NCBI GenBank assembly: GCA_029204225.1
Contig: CM055092.1
Coordinates: 16,547,921-16,611,920 of the forward strand
Direction of reading: 5' to 3'
From: Diphasiastrum complanatum
Lineage: Eukaryota; Streptophyta; Lycopodiopsida; Lycopodiales; Lycopodiaceae
Length of the DNA stretch: 64,000 bases
The notes under the pieces are model-generated. The model made no database searches. It was not told the origin of the DNA and saw only the letters and a program-made list of their open reading frames with translations. This document shows, in pieces, positions 21,272-33,780 of this stretch. A program made the position numbers and the translations under genes. Within the stretch, counting starts at the first letter, position 1. Every line of letters begins with the position of its first letter.

Positions 21272-23390
21272 CTCTCCCTCAAGCTCAAATGTGTTAAGAG
21301 TGAAAAACAATATGTGGCAGCAGCGTCTAGAGTGTCCAAAAGATGTTATGCATATCACAGCTACTATGTACTTGACTCACACTCAAGCACACCTACAGAC
21401 CACCAGGTTTGACTCACAAAATATCATGTAAACACAATGCTCATACAGAGAGTCTACCATACTCTCGACCAACTGACTCATCCCCAATCCGACTTGAACA
21501 CAAGTGGACCACATGAGCGACATGGCTCAAACTGAGGAAATCCCACTGCCACCATGAGACTTACATCCTCCATCTAGCTAGGCTGACATCCTATTAGACA
21601 CTTACAAACACAGACCTGTAAAGCTGACATACCTGAGTGACTGAGGCTCAACCTGAGGAAATCTTACTGCCACCATAAGATTGCACCTACCCTCACCAGA
21701 TAAACAGCTAGTAGACAATGACAAGTCAATGAGCATAAATGACTACTTTGTTCCTGACGTAGCAAATGCACAGCCACATACAACTCTGACTCAGATCTAA
21801 ACTCCCATGACAAGGCAACATGCAAGCCCACACACACTCATGCAAACCAACACGAATGATAAAGCGTCAAATACATGAAAGTGGTATCCTGTCATACCAA
21901 CACCTATGTCACCTGTAGATCCGCTGCTACCACTGGTCACCAAATCAGGTCAGGTAGGATAGCTCCAGAACCCTATACCCTGTACCATCTGATCACCAAG
22001 TATCCATTACCCGCTGATAGCTCCCCAAGAATCTGTCCACCTGTAGTGCAACTAGACTCTAATTGGATCTAACCAAAAATTGCATCCTGCTTACCAAAAG
22101 ATGATGGATATAAACAACATGTGCCTGGAGACTACCGTGCATATGACCATGCAACTCACCTGATTACTCACCAAAGTATCAGTTGTCACTCCTTGAGTAA
22201 CCATCTCCATCCCTGTCGGCTCACAACCATGGGCCCTGGATCCACATCACCCCGCAATGCTCTCCATGCCCTCAGGATATGTACCACCACAGGTACACTC
22301 CATGCCACTCCAAGTAGGCATGACCTGTCCCTAGGTCACCACATGATGCACCAGCTGAAGAACATCGTCCATACATCAAATGACATATCATACCTGAGCA
22401 ACTGTAGCTTCTCCCCGAGTGCCACCCCAATGGACTCATCATCCACATACTGTGCTCACCTGATGTCTCCGATCTTGGTCACCATCCTGCTAGACAAGCC
22501 GTACTCCAAAGCATCACCTGCTCCACATGGCTCCTAGCATCTGCTCGCTCTCCTTGGCTATGTGCCACCCAACACCATGCCACCGCAAGCATTCCCTGAG
22601 TCGCCGCTCATGGGATCCCGAGACCACTGTCTCCTTGATCGTACTGAGGTATGTGGCTCTGAGTGACTTCCTCTAAGCTTTCCCATGATCTCACCACCTG
22701 AGAATCTGCACCATGGAAATTCCAACACATGTGCCAAGCCTAGACTCTTGCAAATACAGCCAAATGCATGAAAGCTATAGTTAGCTTATCCACGCCCGTG
22801 ATGGTAGATGCCTCTCCATTGATGCCAATGCCAATGATTGGCCCCCTACAGTAATGCCAACCTGTACTCCCAAATGAGCACACCATGAAGTCCTCACCAT
22901 CAGTGTCCCCTGCAGTAGATCGCTAGCAAAACACTCACCACAATGTTTGCCCTCTGATCACAACCTGTGTGATCTCCATCAGCTCTCCAACCTAGAGCTG
23001 GCTCTCAAAGCTTCACGCTTTGCCCATTTGCATTTGCAGCTTCCTGATTCCGTCATGAATCCCTTTGTAAGTCCTGTCCATGCCAATGACTCAAGTCCAA
23101 TATGAAATAGCTGCCCCTTGATGATCATCCCATGTCATCCTGCAATGATATCTCTACCAGGTATCCCAATGCCATCCCTGATCACAAAGATCTGAGCATC
23201 TATCCTATAGTGCCCACTTGTATTCCCCCAAGCTAGCTCCAAGCTGCTCCTATGAATGGTTCCAAACCAGTCCCTAAGAATACACTGAGATGTGAACTCC
23301 AAAGCCACCATCAAGTCCCTCACATGACTGTGCATGCCAATATCCCTTCCAAGTGAACCCGTGAGATCTTCCATGGCCCAAACCAAACGA
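21272..23390 (-). mobile_element. Non-coding body of an LTR element, internally repetitive
   Basis: C/A-rich sequence adjoining the LTR at 20843-21271 on its internal side. Blocks repeat imperfectly: gaggaaatc(c/t)(c/t)actgccaccat near 21535 and 21656, and later multiple short blocks around gatgccaatgc. No gag or pol motif is readable on either strand. It is either the 3' untranslated body of an eroded element or unrelated filler. Confidence 0.3.
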
Positions 23391-23990
23391 TTGTTTTTGG
23401 GTTGTAGTGCACCAATGGATAGTAGAACCCAAGAAAACCATGTATAAGCATGAAACGAGATAGAGAAGAGAGAAGATTGTTGGGGGTATTCCCAACAAAG
23501 TGTAAATAAATAAAATCATCCAATAAAATGTGTTGCGAGGGCATGGCATCCTACGCGTATAAGCCCATGGCCCAATGAGCACGCAAGTTTAGTTGTAAAT
23601 AAAATAATAGACTTGGGCCCTTTGTAATTAAAATAAAACTTGAGGCCCAAAGTCAATTTTAAACTTAGAGTTTACTTTTTAAAGTTGGGTCCAATTTTGG
23701 ACTCACATGAATCTTGTGATTTTCAATGTACTTTTGTTGGACCCTTGGATCAAGTTGGGGCCAAGATGAATGGATAGGATCAATGTGAATCTTGTAAACG
23801 GGTTTAGATTCACTTTGTTTCCAAGTTTGTCGATAAGAATGCCAAATTCCCTTAATTATTACTTCATATTTCCTTACTAAGTTTCCCTGAGTATTGGTTT
23901 GAGTTACTCTTATTTCACCTATTCCATGTGAGGTTTCCTTAGGAGATTCATACCACATACAATTTCTTCTATACAATACCTCACAAGATT
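23391..23990 (-). mobile_element. LTR remnant related to the one at 33449
   Basis: 23391-23470 reads, on the minus strand, caatcttctctcttctct, a T/C-rich stretch, then cttgggttctactatccat and tggtgcac. This is nearly the same as + strand 33449-33522. The following G/A-rich ...ttgggcccttt... and aagttgggtcc blocks look like U3 sequence. No boundaries were found. Confidence 0.45.
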
Positions 23991-24235
23991 GGTTAACTTT
24001 CTCAACCTGTTAATATATTTTAAGTCTTTTCTTTAATACAAATTTCCTATTCCATGATCATATAGATATATAAGTAATTAATATGGCTTTACATAATTAA
24101 AATTTATTCCTCCCATAAATTTACAAATATGCCTATGATACTTATGGGCACACGTTTATATGGAGGAGTTAGAAATAGCCATACTATTTTAGTGATCGAC
24201 CAACATAGTCTATTATGTTTTTCTCTTCAACAGGG

Positions 24236-24238
<3 letters not shown>

Positions 24239-24275
<37 letters not shown>
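24239..24275 (+). repeat. Uninterrupted poly-G tract (37 nt)
   Basis: Thirty-seven consecutive G, preceded by gggggagg-type sequence. Pure G/C runs of this length are rare in plant DNA. The exact length should be treated as approximate because sequencing is unreliable here. Confidence 0.9.
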
Positions 24276-24276
<1 letters not shown>

Positions 24277-25541
24277 GGTGTTCAAGTTCTCCATACTAGA
24301 TGAAGATAGACACAATTTATTTTGAGCTTGTCCACAAAGCCCGTGCCTATAAGAAAAGATAATGCAGATCTTCATGCTTGATACGCATATCGGTACAAAT
24401 CTACTATTGTTGTTTTATTCAACAAATTAACTTCCCATCCATAATCATTAGTTTTAGTATAATAATCTTTTCCAGAGGGATTAGGTGGTACAAAGGAGAT
24501 ATAAGATTCAAAACTATATGGTGGTTCTATAGGATAAACAGTATATCTCACTCTAGTAATGGCATGTAATAAGTAGTATTTTAAACCCTCAAGTAGATTG
24601 GTAATATTTCACGAAGGTTATACCACTGACATAATTCCACTTCATATGGAAATAGGATACTAAGAATCCATTCTAAATCATAATTGTACATCCCCTTCCC
24701 TTCTAGAATGCAAACCATCATCGATCATTTTTATTAATATTATTCATAATGGAGTATGATCGGATGGATATTCTGTATTCTATTTTCTATAAATATCACT
24801 CTTAGTATATCTTGTAGATACTCTAAGGCATAATAGAGTAACTTCCACTAGGTAGATTATCTTCTATTGCTTCTCTTACCTCAAAGTCTACAAGAACCCA
24901 AGATTGTCCATCTAATGCATAGGTAGTATTGAGACATGTGGATTATGGATTTTTGGTTATATAATTCTGATATATATGATAGTATTGATTGCCTATCAGA
25001 TTTAGGAATTTGCCAAAATATTCCAACAATGTATAGTCACTATTATACCGTCATCAGTGGATGCTATCTCCATTCACAATTTGTATTATTTTCAATTGTA
25101 ATATGAATTGACGATCTAGATTTATTTCACTTTAACTAGAGTATTCATGTGCATCTCAATACTGATTATTTTCAAGTCATATTGTCCATTATTAAGCAAA
25201 GCCAATATTGAACGTAGACCTATATGATCGTGTATTATATATTTCTTCCCAAATAGTTAAATTATAAACTAGTTAGAAATCTCATATATAGTCTCTAGGT
25301 ACTCTATCACTTGAAGAACGGACATGTAGGATATTCTGGATAAGTAAAATATTCAACTGATATATCCAACAATTCTCGTTCTATTTAGAGTCTCTTAGCA
25401 AGGATAGCTTTCCTATAACCACCAATGCTCTAATTCTCCAATTATGAATAGTTAAGGCTGAAGGCAACTCCATGTTGATTTGATACTTTTATATTCATGA
25501 AAGACCTATTGTTTTTTCTTTACCTTATGATCGATATTGAT

Positions 25542-25742
25542 TCATAATGACATCAAACAGAATTTGAGATCTTGAAAGGATTTTTCTTCTATAGGTGTCC
25601 AATTAAAAGTAACGTCTTTCTTAAGAAGATTATATAAGGGTGTAGATATTTGATCATAATTCCGTATAAATCTTCTATAGTAACCACATAATCCTAAAAA
25701 GACTCTTACTTCATTGACATCGTTAATAGAAAAAAGATTCAT
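25542..25742 (-). pseudogene. Ty3/gypsy reverse transcriptase fragment (thumb/connection)
   Basis: Sixty-six codons containing VRVFLGLCGYYRRFIRNYDQ then STPLYNLLKKDVTFNW. This is the FLG(L)xGYYRRFI...PLxxLLKKDxxFxW block at the end of gypsy RT. The upstream RT core and the downstream RNase H are not readable. Dead fragment. Confidence 0.8.
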
Positions 25743-26569
25743 CTTTATCTTATTGACTTATTCAGCTTTCAATTCTTTTCTCAATCACTCAAAATTATTA
25801 TCATTACTACCACTAGAGTATCTGGCTTTCATGGATCTTATCCCATTGTGGTCGCCATAAAACATGTAGTACGTTTTTTATATTGCTTAATAGTGTTCAC
25901 AACACTATAGTGGGGTTTTGTATGATTATGAAGCCAGTCATTGGGTTTCTACTTCGAATATTGCTTTAGAAGCGGATAGATCCCAATTAATCATTTATAA
26001 CTCATCAATCCATAAGATATTACTATTAATAGTCATTCATATATTGTGGCAAATATTATCTTTCAACATTTCATTTCAAAAGGAAGCTCCATTTTGATAA
26101 TTTGTATGAAATCATTTTCATTACAATTCAATAGAGAGTATTTAGTTTGATCATCCATTCACATTAGTAAATTTCATACTTTCATCAATTACATTCATGA
26201 CGCACACCATTCACAAGAACTCATGATCATTTACACTTATTGTAATTCACTTATTTATACAAATTGCCATGATCTATTTATGAAACCTTGACCATCTTTT
26301 TCAATGGTTTTGTCATGATAATGTATGTGGTTTTGAAAATATATAATATATATAGCTTTACCACTTTGAGCAATAGCTTCTCCATGTTTTTCAATGGATT
26401 AGCAATATGTGATTTATTATGCTTGTAAATTGCAATTATGTTTGTTAAGCATATGGAATTTTATGTGAAAACAAAACAAAATCTAAATATTTTTCATGTT
26501 GACTGTGTTTTACCTCCGACAATAAATCAGTGAATTATTGCTGACTGTAAAACTATAATTCTTACTGTA

Positions 26570-26973
<404 letters not shown>

Positions 26974-27049
26974 AGCGATCAGAGAGATGGACAGGTGTGC
27001 TGCGACTGTGAGGAGTGTAGCTGTGGACTCTCATAATCCCACATTATCC

Positions 27050-28026
27050 AAGTTATTGTTATATATTGTAAAAAATTTCAATTTTTATACATGTAAATGT
27101 GCTATAGTGCCTAAATTCATGTAAAGGCCTATTTGCACTTTGTAAATTCACATTTAGGTTAGAATTTGTGACGTTCTATAGAGACGCAGTAGCGGATCTC
27201 AATCGACATTTTGACGGTAGGTCGGTGATCATTCCTATAAGGTCGACACTTCGTGCCATTGTACTTATGCATTTGCACAGATCTGAGTATCAATAGAGAG
27301 AGAAGAGAAAGTTTCTATAAACTTGAGCATACTTTCTCTCTGTCATCTTTTACAGCATTACTTCTTATCAATTGAGCGAATATACTTTATAAGATCTGTA
27401 ATTATTTGTGATACTGCTCTGTTTGCATCACACATATTTCTCATGTTTTACTGAATTTCAGCCACTCTAAGGTGGATTTTCAGGCATCACCAGCGAGCAA
27501 CAATTCCAACTAATGTGTGCAGGGAATTAGCCGAAGTTATTAAGCATAATCTTAAGCAGAACTTCTTTCAATTCTAAATGAGTTATGTGTTTAGATAATG
27601 AACTTGTTTGATGCTCTGTTCTGTTTGCTTTCTGCGATAAGAATTAATTCTCTGTGTTCGATTAAGCGGAATCTTTAGCCAATGCGATTTTGTTTGATGA
27701 ATCTATTTACTAGTTGCTGTCTATTCTGATTGCTTAACTGTTATCCGAAGAGCCTGAAAGGTATAGTAATCTTTATAATCACAAACCTTGAGCAAATCAT
27801 TTCATCATTGGTGTTCCTGGATGCCAATTTACCCAAATATCTTTGAATAACCAGATATGTCGCTGTACTATTCACTGTGAATATTACACATCCCATTCCA
27901 TTTACCATCATATATACATTTATCATACAAAAGATGAGATTATTCTCTCTCTTGGGGAACGATCAAACCTTTTATACTACTTGTTCATTGATTTTGTGAA
28001 AATCTATAACGACTAGGCCACCACAT
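27050..28026 (+). mobile_element. Probable gypsy 5' LTR (boundaries approximate)
   Basis: Non-coding sequence ending ...ccaccaca just before the primer-binding-site-like word at 28031 and the gag ORF at 28484. It includes a TATA-like cttttatactac (near 27970) and T-rich tracts. The 5' end could not be fixed, and no second LTR copy was found. Confidence 0.4.
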
Positions 28027-28030
28027 AATT

Positions 28031-28049
28031 TGGTATCGTTATCGGGGAG
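28031..28049 (+). other. Gypsy primer-binding site, tRNA-Asp-like
   Basis: TGGTATCGTTATCGGGGAG is a transition-mutated form of the TGGCGCCGTTGCCGGGGA word that follows the 5' LTR in plant Athila/Tat-type gypsy elements. It sits 5 nt after a CA and about 430 bp before the gag ATG, as expected. Confidence 0.6.
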
Positions 28050-28483
28050 ATGAATTTCCTCTTTTGCAAAATTTTGAAGTGTATTACGTCTACGAATCTT
28101 TCTCATGTAACGCATGCCCAAGAACATACTCTCAAGCAACTATTGAACATAAACATTTAGAGCGTGCACAACGATTAGAAGCATATAGGAAATCTAGAGA
28201 TTTGTATTTGCAGATTTTGTAAAACTAGTCAGTTAGAGCAAGATCAACACCTGAAGCATTTAATGATCTTCTAAACGCTACTACAACATTTGTAGATTCA
28301 TTTGAGAAAAGATTTGTTGAAACACCAAGTTCTACAGATTCATTTGAATCAGATTCGTCTGATTCCACTTCCGAACCAAGATCAAAATTAATATCTTCTT
28401 CATCAGAACCATCATCTGAACATAGTCTAGATCTTGATCCTCCAAGTCCTCCAAGTTCACCTAGCTCACCACCACCCGATAAT

Positions 28484-29335
28484 ATGGCTAACCCAGCGCC
28501 ACCCAGATCTACAAAAATCAGATACGATTTCTTTAAGGGATCATCATCTGAAGATACGGATAGTTATTTGTCGCAATTTGAATCGATTACCATAGCAAAT
28601 AAAGAACATACAAACGAGGATAAAGTTAGAATTTTGCCAGGTCTTCTGCGGAAGCAGACTAGGATTTGGTACAGTCAATTAGTACTGGAATCGGTTAATA
28701 CTTGGAACGCATTAAAAGCAACATTTCTTAAACAGTTTAGGGAGATAGGATATTCCACTAGATTTCTGGCTCGGCTTAATTCTGTTGAGAAAAAACCAAA
28801 GAAATCACTTCGAAAGTATACTCGTAGAGTTAAGAATTGAATAGGAAAGTTAGGAGCCCAGTATCCGGTTCCTATGCAAAACGAATGGTTCTTGGGCAGT
28901 TTGCCTAAGAAAATGGATCGTTATTGTCGACAGGGTCTGATGACTTCTTTGGAAGATGTCATCACCTCTGCTGAGAATTACGAAACTTCTCGAATTTCTC
29001 GTAGACGGAGAAATGAAAGAAAAAGTAGTAAAAAGCACAAATCAAAATGTACAGAAGAATCTGACTCATCTATTGAGTCTGAATCAAAATCTGATTCAGT
29101 GGAAGAGAAAGAATCTTCAGAGTATTCTTCTTATAGGAAATCCAAGAATAAGAACTCAGATAGGAAGAAAAGAATGGAGAAATCCAAAAGGATGATCCAT
29201 TAAGAAAAAGTGTTGAGATGTTAGCAAAAGAAATGAGTAATCTAAAGGTCCAAATGTCTGATGTTAAAGCCAAGCGAAAGAAAGCAAAGCTTAACGCCAA
29301 TGTTTGGTGTACCGCTTGTGGGAAGGAAGGTCTTT
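28484..29335 (+). pseudogene. Ty3/gypsy gag (broken)
   Basis: It starts MANPAPPRSTKIRYDFF, with the retrotransposon gag core (FKGSSSEDTDSYLSQFE, ARLNSVEKKPKKSLRKYTRR), then a TGA at about 28838. The same frame then continues (PVPMQNEWFLGSLPKKMDRY, SLEDVITSAENYE). After a Lys/Ser/Glu-rich stretch a frameshift near 29200 leads to a coiled-coil-like segment and the start of a zinc knuckle (VWCTACGKEG). A Ser/Pro-rich open stretch (28330-28480) precedes the ATG and may be part of gag. The protease and pol do not follow. Instead, copia fragments begin near 29400. Confidence 0.8.
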
Positions 29336-29400
29336 CTTAGACCAACTGTCCCAGTTTATAGACTAATGGCTTGCTCGTCAACATTGGGAAGTAGTTCAGT

Positions 29401-29493
29401 TCAAGCAACTGTTTCCCACAATTCCTTGGACATCAGTACTACTCTCATCTTGAATTTCCATAAATGATAATTCAAACCATCCAGTTTGTCTAC
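29401..29493 (-). pseudogene. Ty1/copia gag N-terminal fragment
   Basis: The minus strand reads VDKLDGLNYHLWKFKMRVV then LMSKELWETVA and a stop. This is the LDGxNYxxWKxxM motif that opens copia gag. Its orientation is opposite to the copia protease/integrase that follows at 29740-30770, so the locus has been rearranged. Confidence 0.7.
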
Positions 29494-29739
29494 CATTAGA
29501 GTAGAATGTGATTGCAAATCCATCTTGGAAATTCAAGATAAGCGTAATACTATGCAGATGGTAGATTATATGACTGAAAATAGTTATATGCTCAATAGAT
29601 CTGAAACCATGTCAGGAGACATGTTAGTGCGTCGTGACAGGGCGACTACTCCTCGGTGCATGAAACCACGTCCATCGGATTCAGGCTAATTTCGATAGTT
29701 CGAAGTCTGTCCTACTTGATCACAGCCTCAAAGTCATTA

Positions 29740-30775
29740 GATCGAGACTATTGATTCCATAGCCATGTACAAATTAGATAGATTTGCAAAGCCTACAGTG
29801 CCAAGACGTTCATTCACCTTGGAGACAACAACTCTCACAGAATTGAAGGTGAAGGTACTGTTAGACTGAATTTTCAGAATGGACTGTCGAAGCTCATACC
29901 AAATGTATTGTATATATGTCCCAAACTTGACAACAAATCTATTATCAATCAGTCGAACTACAAATCTAGGAGATAGGAATAGAGTTTCAAACATATTCCT
30001 ATCAAATTCTTGATAAAAACAAGAGAGTTCTGGCACTCGGAAGAGCCAGGGATATCTCTATAGGCTTGGTCATTGTACTTTGCGACTGATTGTGCTTTAA
30101 GTAGTTCAGCATCTTTTAATAAAGAATTGATCTGGCATTTAGACTTGGCCACCTTAATCATATGTCGATAGGTAACATGTCTAAGAGTTTTTCAGTTCTT
30201 GATTTAGACTATCGAATTATCGACCCTCTTGTCTGCCAAAACTGTATTGTAGAAAAGCAGTCAAGAAGGCCATTTAAGTCAAATCAAGAACATGTACCTA
30301 AAGATTTGTTGGACATAGTTCATACAAATATATGTGGCCCAATGCAGACACCATCACTGCTTGGCGCTAGATTCTTTATTACATTCATAGATGACTATTA
30401 TAAAAGATTGTATATTTTATGAAGCACAAATCCAAAGCCTTCCAGTTCTTCAAGAAATACATGAAACTACAGACAAGCAAGAAAATCAAAGCTCTTAGGA
30501 GTGACAACGGTGGTGAATACATCTCAAATGAATTCAAGGATTACTGCTCAGCCAACGACGTCGAACAGTAGTTTGCTACTTCCTATTTCCACAGCTGGCA
30601 GAAAGGAAGAACATGACCTCAGTCGAGTCTGCCAAATGCATGATAACTCATGCTTCGTTTCCCAAATCGTTCTGGCACATGTTGTATCAACATCAGCCTA
30701 TGCTAATTCCTGCATGGCCTCGCACCGACAATTGTCGAATTTGGTTTGGTATTTGGCAAATGTGTCTTTGTAAAT
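29740..30775 (+). pseudogene. Ty1/copia protease-to-integrase fragment
   Basis: 29835-29960 encodes the protease end (EGEGTVRLNFQNGLSKLIPN, VLYICPKLDNKS). 30140-30570 carries the GAG-pre-integrase and integrase core (CQNCIVEKQSRRPFKS, DIVHTNICGPM, FFITFIDDYYKRLYIL, IKALRSDNGGEYISNEFKD). 30600-30770 holds an eroded AERKN/ESAKCMI segment (reads AERKNMTSVESAKCM). Several stops and frame changes. No RT follows. Confidence 0.82.
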
Positions 30776-30779
30776 CTTC

Positions 30780-32226
30780 ACCTATTTCGTGAGAAGATCC
30801 ACCTCGGCTGGGCTGAGTGGTCTGTTGGCAGGTGTCGGTGGAGCTAGCCAGGTTGTCTTTTTGATTTGCAGGGTTATCACTTCTGCTCCCAGGCATAGAT
30901 TTTCTATTTCCAATACTGAGAGTTGTGCCTAGAGCGGAGTGAGACGTTGTGTGAGCTATTGTTGAATCTCTTGGACCTTTAGTTGAGCATCCGTGGTAGA
31001 CTTTGCAAGGGCCGTGATGTATCCTTGGAGATTGGCTTCATGCTTTTTGAGTTTCAGCACCTCTGATTTCTCTGCTTGTTTGTGTTGTTGGGCAATCAAC
31101 AGATCTAGTTGGAGCTAGCCAATTTCTACTCTCAGTTGAGTGTTACTTGTGGCCAACTCCAACATTCGGCTGTCCAAAAGTGTTCTTGTCTCTACAGCCT
31201 CATCAAATGTGCCCATGATTTGGTAGGTCATTGAAAGGTCCGTGGGACCGGCCGGTATGGTGGTGCTAGTGGGGGCTTGGTGGGATGTAGGCCGGACGAT
31301 TGCATTATGTCATCGTCATCTTCGATTAGCTTTTCGGGTGGTGACAGGCCGTCAGGTGCAGTGGGGTCAGTACGATCAAATGATGATCCATAAGTTGTCT
31401 ACACAAATGCGTCATTAGGCAATGGTTGGTCGCCCTCGACAACTTTCAAGGTTGAGGTGGGCGGTGTGATAGAGGTGGTTTGGAGAGGTGTAAGAACAGA
31501 TTGCTCAAATGAGGGGATGATAGGGACCGTGGAGAGTTGAAAGACGGTTTGGAGGATGGATGGAGATGTGGGAGGTGAGGAGACTTTTCGAGGCAGCGTG
31601 AGATTGAGGAGATTCATCCAATCCAATGTGTCAGTAGAGATTTGTGAATCCAGAGGATTGATGTGGAAGAGTGTGCTTGAAGTAGAGACATGGGATGTGG
31701 ACAAAGCAATGGTGATGGAGGAGGTGGAAGATGCGAGAACGAATGTAGAAGATGGCGGAATGGGAGAAATAGGAGCAGAAGTGGTGGTGGTAGCAGAGGG
31801 TTGAGCAGAAGCGGCAGCAATGGTTTTGGAAGAAGTGGAAGTGGGGTGCGACGGTGTGGTGCATTGTCTAGTGGTAGGAGGGCTAGATGAAGATGAGGTT
31901 GTGCCACGCATGCGTCTGGTGGCCATTGTGCCAGTAATTGCTAGTTGATAGGAGGTGGATGCAATAGAAGGAGGGTACAAGTTAGTTTGTGGAATGGTCG
32001 TAGATAGAATGGTGGACCGGTTAAACCCCCAAACCTTTTGTTCAAGGAGTGTGCATATGAAGTTATAGAGGAGAGGATCGGTGGCGATGCGCTCGCACGT
32101 GTTAGGCTTGATAGTGGTGGAGATCATGGACTGTATGCGGTCCTTGCAAAAAGTCGAAACAACTAACATGTTGTTTAACAAGTAAGCGGCGACTTGAATT
32201 ATGAGGTCATTGATAGCCTCTATCAA
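30780..32226 (-). pseudogene. Unassigned retroelement-associated ORF: Ser/Thr/Pro-rich plus coiled coil
   Basis: The minus-strand open frame 32226-31399 (275 codons) begins MIEAINDLIIQVAAYLLNNM. It has a structured-looking first third (CKDRIQSMISTTIKPNTCER, DPLLYNFICTLLEQKVWGF), then about 150 residues rich in Ser/Thr/Pro. After one or more stops, 31230-30900 encodes a heptad-rich segment (DEAVETRTLLDSRMLELATS, QAEKSEVLKLKKHEANLQGY, DAQLKVQEIQQ) broken by internal stops. I recognise no family. The setting among LTR debris suggests an accessory or gag-like ORF of a retroelement rather than a host gene. Confidence 0.4.
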
Positions 32227-33184
32227 ATACCTGTTGTTAGCTTTGACCGGGAGCTCAGGAGCAGTTTGTGTTACGTAACGTTTTTAGCTTGGCGATGCGA
32301 GATTGTGAACTTGAAGTAAAGGTCTAATTTCTAAAGTCCTGACTTTAAATATTGCGACTTTAAAAGAACAAAACACTGTTGAATAGAACCGAAAAGAACT
32401 CCAATCTTAGTGGAGAAATTCAACATTCAATCACAAAAGCATTCATTCATGGGGACCCCCCCCCCCCTTTCCGAAGGATTTTCTTTTAAATTATGAGAGA
32501 TCAAATGGCCCAAGGCCAAATACATATACAATGGTTTGGGAAGATGGATTCTTGAATCTTTACATCAACCAGTTGTTAACAAATTTTGGATCTTAAAGAA
32601 TCTCATACCAAGAAAAGTGGTTTCTTATGACATGCAAAAGCTTACTGGTAAAGAAAGGAGCATGCATAGGTGTTCACAGATTCACTGAATCTGTGAACAC
32701 GGTTTTAGAACTTCTTTTACTTCTTCGTTATCGTTTGGTTCTTACAGTTCTTTTTGTTAGAACGGTTATCACACGGATGTGTTACTCAGATTTCAATATG
32801 TATTTCCCAGCCTATCAGTGGGAGTCACGGTTCCGATACTCAGCTACATGCATAAACCAGCCATGTAACCATCTATAGCTCAAGAGGATCAACGTTCTGA
32901 AACAGGGAGCAATAAATCAGAAAACAATCAAGAACAAGATTAACTACTTAAACAAGAAACAAGATTCCTAACAGCATATTAACAGCCCAAGAATCAAGAA
33001 ACACTCATTTCTTGATGCTTAGATTGCCCAAGAACAATCAAGAACTGGAATGTAAGAAAGTATGCAAGATCTACACCACAAACCAGCCTATTTAGTTTAC
33101 TTGCATGCTGATTCCTACCTTATTCCACACACAAGAAATGAATCCTAATCCATGTGAAAGATTCAACTAGTTTCATCACATTTT
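32227..33184. other. Non-coding, LTR-like sequence with a C12 run
   Basis: Contains twelve consecutive C at 32456-32467 and A-rich blocks (aagaacaagattaac, caagaaacaagattcc near 32930-32965) that resemble 33790-33850. No coding signal. Confidence 0.4.
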
Positions 33185-33780
33185 GCAATATTTCCATATT
33201 TGGCATATTGAGGCCAAAACTTGTTTTAGACTTAGAGGTTGACTTTTCAAAGTTCATTAGTCTAAATTTCATTTGAATAAACCATTTTTGAAAGTGTGGG
33301 AAAGATAGAGTAGATTCAATTTGAATAAGTTGGGTACATTGAATCTAGAGCCAAAATTGGTAGGGTTAGCATTTTGGTGGGAAAGCCAAGTGGCCAAATA
33401 GGGTTTGGACCTGCTATAAAAGGATGTAACTCATGGAGAGAGTCATCTTCTCTCTTCTCTATCTCATTTCATGCTTACAATTGTTCTCTTGGGTTCTACT
33501 ATCCATTGGTGCACTATCTTGGTGATTGCTTGCAATTCTATGTGTAGAATGATCTATATTTGTTATTTTTGGATCCACACGTGTGAAATACAGTAGCTTG
33601 CTGGTTTTGTACGGACAGCAACAGTACATAATCATTTCATTCAAGTTTGATCAAGTTCTATTAGTGTTTGCATCTCAAATTGTGTGTAGATGCTGATTTT
33701 TCTACATTGGTGAAATTGGTAGTGTATTTCTCTTTCTAACCAAAGATCATTCAAGTAGATTGGATCTTAAGGATCTGAAA
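33185..33780 (+). mobile_element. LTR remnant (+ orientation) with TATA box
   Basis: The TATA-like ctataaaagg at about 33414 is followed by a C/T-rich leader (tcatcttctctcttctct) that matches the minus strand of 23391-23470. Typical LTR U3-R layout, but the ends are undefined. Confidence 0.5.

Larger units (their letters stand above)
24000..26500 (-). mobile_element. AT-rich gypsy retrotransposon debris
   Basis: Very AT-rich (about two thirds A+T), full of stops on both strands. The only clear coding remnant is the RT/connection piece at 25542-25742. A segment near 24600 resembles 17345-17450. It contains the poly-G tract at 24239-24275. Confidence 0.45.

Noticed and set aside
22121-22537. 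138-codon + frame
   Set aside because: His/Ser/Thr-rich low-complexity composition inside a C/A-rich repetitive stretch, with no motif. Treated as chance.
24184-24375. Pro-rich minus frame
   Set aside because: The proline run is the poly-G tract translated.
25542-25742. Endogenous pararetrovirus (caulimovirid) origin for the RT fragment
   Set aside because: The FLGLxGYYRRFI/LLKKD block fits plant gypsy elements at least as well, and no movement or coat protein remnant lies nearby.
31614-31907. Overlapping His/Leu/Pro-rich and Gly/Ser/Arg-rich frames
   Set aside because: Shadow frames of the Ser/Thr-rich ORF 32226-31399.
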